A DNA stretch of 8,168 nt, taken from positions 1 through 8,168 of the forward strand of contig JAFGOU010000160.1 in assembly GCA_016926315.1 (NCBI GenBank). Direction: 5' to 3'. Origin of the DNA: Chitinispirillaceae bacterium (GTDB lineage Bacteria; Fibrobacterota; Chitinivibrionia; Chitinivibrionales; Chitinispirillaceae). The position numbers and the translations under genes are program-made. Below the pieces are notes generated by a model. That model saw only the letters and a list, made by a program, of their open reading frames with translations. It made no database searches and was not told the DNA's origin. Position 1 is the first letter of the stretch. Each line of letters opens with the position of its first letter. Below, piece by piece: positions 1 through 4,929 of this stretch.

Positions 1-145
1 CACCGGTAAGGCGGAGGTCATTCCGCTTGTTGCGGCTGCCCTGCCCGCGGCACTGCAGGGGCCGGATGATATCGTCTGCGTCGCGGGATCGTTTTTTACC
101 GTTGGTGAGGCGATGACCGTGCTGGGAATCAAGGCATTCGGGTGA
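1..145 (+). CDS. folC: C-terminal end of folylpolyglutamate synthase / dihydrofolate synthase (partial)
   Basis: Only the last 47 codons are in the window; the reading frame starts at base 2 and ends with TGA at 143-145. The visible tail reads GKAEVIPLVAAALPAALQ, then DDIVCVAGSFFTVGEAM. The block 'V-x-G-S-F/L-x-x-V-G-E' is the conserved end of the FolC/Mur-ligase C-terminal domain, where FolC proteins typically have GSLYLVGE or GSFYTVGE. FolC adds glutamate to folates, and in many bacteria also to dihydropteroate, using ATP in the cytoplasm. The gene runs toward the RNA ligase gene, and their stop codons are 92 bases apart with no convincing terminator between them. The call rests on a short tail, so another Mur-ligase-type enzyme cannot be excluded. 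Confidence 0.72.
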   Translation, partial: TGKAEVIPLVAAALPAALQGPDDIVCVAGSFFTVGEAMTVLGIKAFG

Positions 146-237
146 TTGGGAGTGATTGCAGAACGCGGAATGGAGAATGAACGTCTGAATTCGATATGTT
201 TTTGCCATGCCCGGTCCCGGGGACCTCGACAGGGCAC

Positions 238-987
238 CTACTCGAATTTCTCCTGGTCCTCGATTTCGGGCCTACCTTCTTTGGTGTAACCGTAAATTTC
301 AATACCCTCATAGTACCAGTCGAACATGTCGCGCCGCAGTTTCGCCATGTACGACCGGTTTTCCGCCTTGCGCCGCATATTGTAAAAAACCACCCCTTCG
401 GCGAATACCTTTTCGTCAAGTCCTTTTTTGGAGGCGATCTTCTGGTAGAAGCGTGAGTGGAGCCAGTCCTTGAACCATGAGCTCCAGTTGTCGAAGTTCC
501 GTTCGTGATCGTGGAATGACTTGTAGCGCAGGTCGGTGAGCGCCTTGTCGAACGGGTACCACTCGTGGAAGTCGAGCTTATACGGGTTCCCTTGCAGTTT
601 TGGTCCGATGCATTCGCCTGTCTGCTCGCCGTCTGGTTTCACATAGTTTTTACCGATGGCGCGGAAGATTCCTTCGATGAGAAAATTTTTTCCGCCCACG
701 ATCTGAAGCGGGTCGAGAACGTTTTTGCGGTTCTGCAGCGCCACCAGCCTGCCTTTTTCGGTCTTGAGTTTGATGTTGGTGCCGTTGAGTTTTTCAACCG
801 CAAAGGTGTCCGGGTCGTCGAAAACCCATTCGTAGCCCGGAGTAACGCGGTCGACCACCAGGTATACTTCAGACGCGCGGAGACCGTGTTTACTGCCGTC
901 TCGCTTGAAATGATCCTTGTTGATGGGGAAGGTCTGCCGAATAAAAGGGCATTGCAGTTTGGGAAAGTCGGAGAGGATTTCGGGCAT
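238..987 (-). CDS. Stand-alone ATP-dependent RNA ligase-like protein (nucleotidyltransferase core only)
   Basis: 249 residues. The signature of the covalent nucleotidyltransferase superfamily is visible in order: motif I EKLNGTNIKL with the predicted AMP-accepting lysine K66; an Ia-like LQNRKN near residue 87; a motif III-like TGECIGPKLQGN around E125, recalling the 'GEWxGxGIQ' block of Pfam RNA_ligase (PF09414) proteins; motif IV AEGVVFYN (E197-G198); and motif V MAKLRRDMF (K216). Known family members activate with ATP, form an enzyme-AMP adduct and join RNA 5'-phosphate and 3'-OH ends. There is no added C-terminal domain, OB-fold or kinase/phosphatase partner, so it is a minimal ligase. The start is supported by AGGAG (complement of 993-997) five bases before ATG. 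It follows the GH31 gene on the same strand after a 138-base gap, with no obvious functional link. Substrate and cellular role are unknown; it could repair tRNA or other RNA, or have been acquired from a phage. Family call is good, function is inference. Confidence 0.78.
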   Translation of the reverse strand: MPEILSDFPKLQCPFIRQTFPINKDHFKRDGSKHGLRASEVYLVVDRVTPGYEWVFDDPDTFAVEKLNGTNIKLKTEKGRLVALQNRKNVLDPLQIVGGKNFLIEGIFRAIGKNYVKPDGEQTGECIGPKLQGNPYKLDFHEWYPFDKALTDLRYKSFHDHERNFDNWSSWFKDWLHSRFYQKIASKKGLDEKVFAEGVVFYNMRRKAENRSYMAKLRRDMFDWYYEGIEIYGYTKEGRPEIEDQEKFE

Positions 988-1074
988 GGCGGCTCCTGGG
1001 GTTTGGAGTAAAATACATTGAGGAACCGGGGAGCCGGGAGAGGAAACGGGGGGAGGTCAAGAAGGGTTTGATCT

Positions 1075-1124
1075 CCGCCCTGAGGTGTCGATGACAAGAG
1101 AAAATGCCACACGGTGCAGGGCGG
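1075..1124 (-). repeat. Inverted repeat just downstream of the GH31 stop; possible transcript-end hairpin
   Basis: CCGCCCTG (1075-1082) and CAGGGCGG (1117-1124) form a perfect 8-bp GC-rich stem around a 34-base loop. A second short pairing, GTGT (1085-1088) with ACAC (1109-1112), can extend it. It begins one base after the GH31 stop codon, where a terminator or mRNA-stabilising hairpin would be expected. No T-tract follows on the minus strand, so it is not a classical intrinsic terminator. Confidence 0.35.
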
Positions 1125-1125
1125 G

Positions 1126-3729
1126 TTATCTCGGCGCCATCCATACCTTCACAAGATAGGTTCCGTTTGGCAGGCTGAAGTCGGCGCGCAGGCAGATGGC
1201 CTGTTTGCTGAACGCAGACCGGTGCAGAAGCCGGCCGGACAGGTCATACACGGTAACGGTTTTCAGCGCGCCGTCATACCCGGAAGGGAAGGCTATCCGT
1301 TCCCCGGCGGTTTTCAGGAGAAAAGGCTGTTCCCTTGCGGGTTTCGGGACAATGCACCCCCGGCAGATTCCCGATACCGGGCAGCCGCTGACAGCGGTTC
1401 CTGTATACGGAATGACGCAATCGGGATTGGTGGTGATGGTATCGGCGATGCCGTGGCCGCTTCGTACAAAAACGACGTTGAAGGTGCGGTTCGCGAGCAT
1501 GGTGGGAAAGCTCCCTGAACGCGCGCCCACGGTCACCTTGCCGGTCGTATGGGAATAGGAGAACGGAATGGTCGCATAACGGCCGCTTTCGTAACCGTAA
1601 CCGTCCCCTTCGTCTTCATAAAGGGTAAAACTGCCGTCGGCGCCAGGATACACGCGCAGTTCGATCGGGTCGGCGCTTTCGGTTGCATACTGGATGCGCG
1701 GGCCCATGGGGATGATTGAGCCAGCCCTGACAAAAACCGGGATGGTGGCGGCGCCCGAATTCACGAGAACGGTCCGTGAACCGCTTGCACTGTCGGGTTC
1801 GCCGGTCCAGAAGTTGTACCACCTTCCAGCCGGAAGGTAGACGTTCCTGCTCGATCCGCTCGCGACCGTGATCGGGTTGATGAGCAGGGCTGGGCCGAAC
1901 ATGAACTGGTCGGCGATGTTGCGCACGGCCGGGTCGCCGGGAAAATCGAACGGCAGGGCGCGGGTCATGGTGTAGTTTTCGTTTGTCACTTTCCACGCAA
2001 GGGAGTAAATATAGGGCATGAGTCGGTAGCGCAGCCTGGTGAACGCGATGGCAATGGGTTTTGCCGTGGGGCTCATGTTGTAGATTTCCGTGTTGCGGGA
2101 GCCGTGGATCCGGAAGATGGGGAAGAACGTTCCGACCTGGAACCAGCGGATGAGGGTGGCGTCGGACGGATTGGTCTGGAACCCGCCGATGTCCGAAGTC
2201 CAGTAGGGATTTCCGGCCATGCACGAGTTGATGCCGCCGACCACGGTGGTCTTGATGTTGTTGAAATCGCCGCCGCTGATGTCGCCGTTCCAGTAGATGG
2301 CCCCGAACCGCTGCTGGCCCGCATAGACCGACCGGGTGAGATTCACGACACGCTTTGCGGATGGTGCGGCGCGCTGTTTTTCGTAGATGGTTTTGCAGGC
2401 GGACAGGGAGTACGCGTTGGAGTACTGGTCGATCATGCCCATGGGCGTGTTTGTTCCGGTCAGATGGGGGCATTCCGGTTCGGTCGCGTCCATCCACCAG
2501 GCGTCGACGCCGATGTCGTAACAGGAGGTTTTCATGAGGTCCCAGAATTTCCTCACGCCGGCGGTGTCGAACACGTTCAGGAAGGAGCCGGTAAAGCTGT
2601 TGCACACCGTGGAAAGCAGGTGCGGCTGCATGGCGGTATAGTGCGGCGTTCCCGGCGAGAAGGTCGGCCAGATGGAAATGGCAAAACGGCAGTTGCCGTC
2701 GTGGATCGTCGAGAGCATCTGCGACGGGTTGGGGTAGTTCGCATTGTCCCAGGTGAACGAGCCCCACCCGGTGGCGCCGCCCAGCCACCACTGCCAGTCC
2801 TGCACGATGCAGTCGACCGGGATATTCTGCGTGCGATAGGTCGCGACCGCGGTCGTCAGCTCGTTCGAACTGGCATAGCGGTTCTTGCACTGCCAGAATC
2901 CGAATGCCCATTTGGAAAGCATTGGCGCCGGGCCGGTCAGGTAACGGTAGCCGGAAACGACGGCGTCAAACTCCGGGCCATAGACGAAGAAGTAGTCCCA
3001 GCTGTTGTTGAGCAGGAAATCGGCGCTGAAATTGAGCGGCGGGGTTTTGGTGGCCCGGCAGGCGAAGTTCATCAGGACGCCGTAACCGCGGGTGGTCATG
3101 AAAAAAGGAATGACGTCATACCAGTTGGACTGCTGCATGCTGACGGTGAAACCGCGGATATTGAGGACGCCGGTCCGGTCAGGAGGCAGTGCGGCCCAGT
3201 AGCTGGTATCGCCCACCCATGCGGGCGTGCCGAGCGAGAGGTTTCCCAAACCGTAGACGCCCTCGTCTGCGGGCGAATCGAAATGCAGGGTTCCGGAAAA
3301 CCCGGCAACGCCGCCTTTGGTGACCGAAGCGAGGGTCCGCGCGGTTTCGGATACCACCGCGGTGCCGGTTGCGGTAGCGAAAGCGATCAACCCGCTGGAT
3401 TTGGTGACCGTTGCCCTGACCGTCGGGGTGGTGAGCACGATGGCGGTCCCGTTGTCAACCGCATCCCAGGTGCCGGGCGAAAAGGTCGACCGGGCGACCA
3501 TCAGCCCCTGGGGCGACGGAATCGATGATTGCGTCGTGTACACGACCCGGACGATGTTCCCGGCGCATACCTGCAGTTTCAAACGCGAGCCGTTTGACAA
3601 AAGGCAGAGCGCTCCGTCGGATTCTTTGGAGAATGAGGAGACGGTCTGTGCGGAGACCGGGCACGCGAGCGCGACGGTAATGATTGCCAGGAAGCATGAG
3701 AGCGTGATGGCGGAGAGAGGTTTGTTCAT
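1126..3729 (-). CDS. Secreted glycoside hydrolase family 31 (alpha-xylosidase/alpha-glucosidase type) with T9SS-like C-terminal domain
   Basis: 867 residues. Residues 1-27 form a Sec signal peptide (basic N-terminus, hydrophobic core, VSA cleavage site). An N-terminal beta-sandwich (about 30-265) leads into a GH31 (beta/alpha)8 barrel from about 270 to 590. GH31 landmarks: GFWQCKNRY (277-285), VQDWQWW with D311, catalytic nucleophile D414 in DAWWMDATEPE, acid/base D483 in YWNGD, and SDIGGF (512-517) with FRIHG (539-543). The family hydrolyses alpha-linked glucose or xylose from non-reducing ends with retention. WWMDATEPE and IPVDCIVQDW recall alpha-xylosidases acting on xyloglucan pieces, but specificity is inferred. 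Beta-sandwich domains follow to about 755, then a Cys cluster (C771, C783, C789, C792). The last ~60 residues (VTVYDLSGRLLHR ... LPNGTYLVKV) look like a T9SS type A sorting domain, implying export across the outer membrane. Start: AAAGGG (complement of 3736-3741) lies six bases before ATG. A lipobox-like ALAC ends at C23, but its -3 residue is poor. Confidence 0.93.
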   Translation of the reverse strand: MNKPLSAITLSCFLAIITVALACPVSAQTVSSFSKESDGALCLLSNGSRLKLQVCAGNIVRVVYTTQSSIPSPQGLMVARSTFSPGTWDAVDNGTAIVLTTPTVRATVTKSSGLIAFATATGTAVVSETARTLASVTKGGVAGFSGTLHFDSPADEGVYGLGNLSLGTPAWVGDTSYWAALPPDRTGVLNIRGFTVSMQQSNWYDVIPFFMTTRGYGVLMNFACRATKTPPLNFSADFLLNNSWDYFFVYGPEFDAVVSGYRYLTGPAPMLSKWAFGFWQCKNRYASSNELTTAVATYRTQNIPVDCIVQDWQWWLGGATGWGSFTWDNANYPNPSQMLSTIHDGNCRFAISIWPTFSPGTPHYTAMQPHLLSTVCNSFTGSFLNVFDTAGVRKFWDLMKTSCYDIGVDAWWMDATEPECPHLTGTNTPMGMIDQYSNAYSLSACKTIYEKQRAAPSAKRVVNLTRSVYAGQQRFGAIYWNGDISGGDFNNIKTTVVGGINSCMAGNPYWTSDIGGFQTNPSDATLIRWFQVGTFFPIFRIHGSRNTEIYNMSPTAKPIAIAFTRLRYRLMPYIYSLAWKVTNENYTMTRALPFDFPGDPAVRNIADQFMFGPALLINPITVASGSSRNVYLPAGRWYNFWTGEPDSASGSRTVLVNSGAATIPVFVRAGSIIPMGPRIQYATESADPIELRVYPGADGSFTLYEDEGDGYGYESGRYATIPFSYSHTTGKVTVGARSGSFPTMLANRTFNVVFVRSGHGIADTITTNPDCVIPYTGTAVSGCPVSGICRGCIVPKPAREQPFLLKTAGERIAFPSGYDGALKTVTVYDLSGRLLHRSAFSKQAICLRADFSLPNGTYLVKVWMAPR

Positions 3730-3818
3730 GGAGAACCCTTTCGAGATGCAGAACCGGATGCAAATGGTGATCGTAACCGTAATATAATAACTTTTTCAGC
3801 CGGACCGGAATATTTATG

Positions 3819-3855
3819 GACTAGAATATACCAGAATGTACCAAGATGTACCAGG
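3819..3855. repeat. Short tandem repeat, 10-base unit TACCARRATG, about 3.7 copies
   Basis: Successive decamers read GACTAGAATA (3819-3828, degenerate), TACCAGAATG (3829-3838), TACCAAGATG (3839-3848) and TACCAGG (3849-3855, partial). The 10-base period is close to one DNA helical turn, so the copies face the same side of the helix. It lies about 90-125 bases upstream of the GH31 start codon. It could be a binding array or simple slippage; the sequence alone does not decide. Confidence 0.55.
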
Positions 3856-3927
3856 CCAGTGGCAAGGGTAGCTGGAAAAAAGCAGATATCAATTATAGAA
3901 AGTGCCTGCCCGGAAACTAGTGCTACG

Positions 3928-3999
3928 GTCATTTCACCGAGTGTAACGAGGAGAAATCTTACACCGTAGGTCGGGTAGTCATCATATAGAAATTTCTCC
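3928..3999. repeat. Degenerate copy of a dispersed intergenic palindromic repeat (GTCATTTC...GAGGAGAAATCTT type)
   Basis: The left part has GTCATTTC at 3928-3935 followed by ACGAGGAGAAATCTT at 3946-3960. It closely resembles the 'GTCATTTCGA...GCGA(GG)AGAAATCTT' element that, as I recall it, recurs between genes in many environmental bacteria. The right part carries the inverted arm ATTTCTCC (3992-3999), pairing with GGAGAAAT (3950-3957) over a 34-base loop. The element is imperfect and probably decayed. It encodes nothing recognisable; such repeats are thought to be non-autonomous or REP-like. The identification rests on memory of the motif and has not been searched. Confidence 0.45.
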
Positions 4000-4012
4000 G
4001 ACGTAGGTAAAG

Positions 4013-4036
4013 CCATGGAAATTTCCGTCATGACGG
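4013..4036. repeat. Three overlapping perfect palindromes (possible operator)
   Basis: CCATGG (4013-4018), GGAAATTTCC (4017-4026) and CCGTCATGACGG (4025-4036) are each perfect palindromes and share two bases with the next. The 12-base palindrome is the strongest dyad in the gap. The cluster lies roughly 205-230 bases upstream of the predicted sigma-54 start site, within the range where enhancer-binding proteins can act. A role as an activator site is inference; no specific regulator motif was recognised. Confidence 0.45.
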
Positions 4037-4170
4037 CACAGGTTATTCATAAGTATTCTCAGGCATAATTTGCCCACCGTTCCGGTACTTGCTTCCCCGT
4101 AATAAGGTTTCCATTCTGATCCTTGAAGGTATCCAAAAAGTATCATCCTTCTAACCTCTTGTTTCTTATT

Positions 4171-4205
4171 AACTTTCAACTTTCAACGTTTAACTTTCAA
4201 CTTTA
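4171..4205. repeat. Heptamer tandem repeat, AACTTTC x5
   Basis: Five consecutive 7-base units: AACTTTC (4171-4177), AACTTTC (4178-4184), AACGTTT (4185-4191), AACTTTC (4192-4198) and AACTTTA (4199-4205). Three copies are exact and two are variant. The array ends 10 bases before the -24 element of the predicted sigma-54 promoter, where it could act as a flexible or bent spacer, or be a slippage-prone intergenic microsatellite. Confidence 0.7.
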
Positions 4206-4214
4206 TTTTCGTTA

Positions 4215-4230
4215 TGGCATACCCATTGCA
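4215..4230 (+). promoter_or_regulatory. Predicted sigma-54 (RpoN) -24/-12 promoter for the flagellar operon
   Basis: TGGCATACCCATTGCA matches the consensus TGGCAC-R-N4-TTGC-W at every defined position except C to T at the sixth base. The invariant GG (4216-4217) and GC (4228-4229) have the required spacing. This predicts transcription starting near 4241 and a leader of about 31 bases before the motE ATG at 4272. RpoN control of hook-stage genes such as fliK, flgD and flgE is established in several flagellated bacteria, which fits the genes downstream. An NtrC-type activator would be required; none is in the window. Confidence 0.62.
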
Positions 4231-4271
4231 TTGCTTCTCCCCGTATCCTCTATCCGGGGAAAGTATGGTCT

Positions 4272-4859
4272 ATGGATCTGAAGATTAAAGACATCGTTAT
4301 AGTAACGCTTTTGATAGTGATTTCATTCCCGCTGGTGTTTTTCGGGGTACTCTATTTCACGGGTAATCTTCGCATCGAATTCGGACCGGAAAAGCCCGTT
4401 TCTGGAAAGGAGCTGGTGATCGAGGTTCGGCCCTCGGCAAAAACCGATTCGCTTACCGTTGAACATTCAAAGACCTTTCAGGCATTGCAACAGGAACGCG
4501 CCGAGATTGAGGCAGAGCGCAGGGGTCTTGCAGAGGAGCGTCAGAAGCTCGAACTTTTCCAGGCCGATCTCGAAACAAAGAAAAACGATATCCGTGCGTC
4601 GCAGGAGCGGATAGAGAGCCTGGTTTCCCGCAGCGATACGCTGGAAAAGAAAAAGACCGCCCAGCTTGCGAGGGTCTATGGGTCTATGCGGCCGGCTGAA
4701 GCGGCGCAGATTATCGCGACACTTGGAGACGATCTCGCGGCGGGAATTCTTGACGGAATAGGCGACGACCGCCAGAAAGCCAAGATTATCGCCGCGTTGC
4801 CCCAGGAAAAGGCGACGCGGCTTACAAAGCTGATGGGCGGCGGGACGCGCCGGAAATAA
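4272..4859 (+). CDS. motE: MotE/YlxF-like flagellar membrane protein (MgtE-N-like C-terminal domain)
   Basis: 195 residues. A single N-terminal membrane anchor (about 7-30, IVIVTLLIVISFPLVFFGVL) is followed by a linker, a long charged coiled coil (about 64-128, rich in E, R, K and Q) and a small helical C-terminal domain (about 129-190, QLARVYGSMRPAEAAQII ... ALPQEKATRLTKLM). The block 'Y..M.P..AA.I...L.D..A..IL..' is characteristic of the MotE / YlxF / MgtE-N-like family. Sinorhizobium MotE is a periplasmic chaperone of the motility protein MotC, and YlxF lies before fliK in the Bacillus flagellar operon as it does here. It is the first gene after the predicted sigma-54 promoter, 70 bases before fliK. 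The Shine-Dalgarno is weak (GGGGA at 4256-4260, 11 bases from ATG), unlike its neighbours. Family and location are well supported; the exact function (chaperone or export-related) is not. Confidence 0.82.
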   Translation: MDLKIKDIVIVTLLIVISFPLVFFGVLYFTGNLRIEFGPEKPVSGKELVIEVRPSAKTDSLTVEHSKTFQALQQERAEIEAERRGLAEERQKLELFQADLETKKNDIRASQERIESLVSRSDTLEKKKTAQLARVYGSMRPAEAAQIIATLGDDLAAGILDGIGDDRQKAKIIAALPQEKATRLTKLMGGGTRRK

Positions 4860-4913
4860 GATTATTAACAAAAAGGAAAATATCCAATGATCAATCTTTT
4901 AACCACTCAATGG

Positions 4914-4922
4914 AAGGAGGTG
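4914..4922 (+). promoter_or_regulatory. Strong ribosome-binding site of fliK
   Basis: AAGGAGGTG is fully complementary to the 16S anti-Shine-Dalgarno and sits seven bases before ATG at 4930. It fixes that start and rules out the competing ATG at 4887, which is in another frame. Confidence 0.85.
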
Positions 4923-4929
4923 AAAAACT

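Larger units (their letters stand above)
3730..4271. other. Divergent 542-base intergenic region, repeat-rich, no convincing gene
   Basis: This gap separates the minus-strand GH31 gene from the plus-strand flagellar operon and is visibly richer in A+T than either flank. It holds, from left to right, the GH31 leader, a 10-base tandem repeat, a decayed dispersed palindromic repeat, a cluster of overlapping palindromes, a heptamer array and a sigma-54 promoter, each listed separately. For GH31 no good -35/-10 pair could be found; the only AT-rich -10-like hexamer on the minus strand is TATATT (complement of 3781-3786), without a matching -35. Minus-strand open frames at 3726-4031 and 3982-4179 lack ribosome-binding sites and any recognisable domain, and they run through the repeats, so they are not called as genes. 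Confidence 0.7.

Noticed and set aside
213..225. GGTCC-CGG-GGACC hairpin between folC and the RNA ligase gene as a bidirectional terminator
   Set aside because: The stem is only 5 bp with a 3-base loop and no T-tract follows it on either strand at the right distance.
1616..2911. Minus-strand open frame (431 codons) overlapping GH31 in another frame
   Set aside because: Arg/His/Pro-rich text without domains; a frame-shifted shadow of the GH31 barrel.
2104..3528. Long plus-strand open frame (474 codons) antisense to GH31
   Set aside because: The minus-strand frame has full GH31 motifs and a signal peptide. The antisense frame has no ribosome-binding site and an Arg/Gly/Val-rich composition typical of GC-rich shadow frames.
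3726..4031. 101-codon minus-strand frame before GH31
   Set aside because: It runs through the tandem decamer and the dispersed palindromic repeat, has no ribosome-binding site and overlaps the GH31 start in another frame. Its protein-like look comes from the repeat.
3819..4205. Tandem repeats considered as a CRISPR array
   Set aside because: The units are 7 and 10 bases with no spacers and no cas genes nearby.
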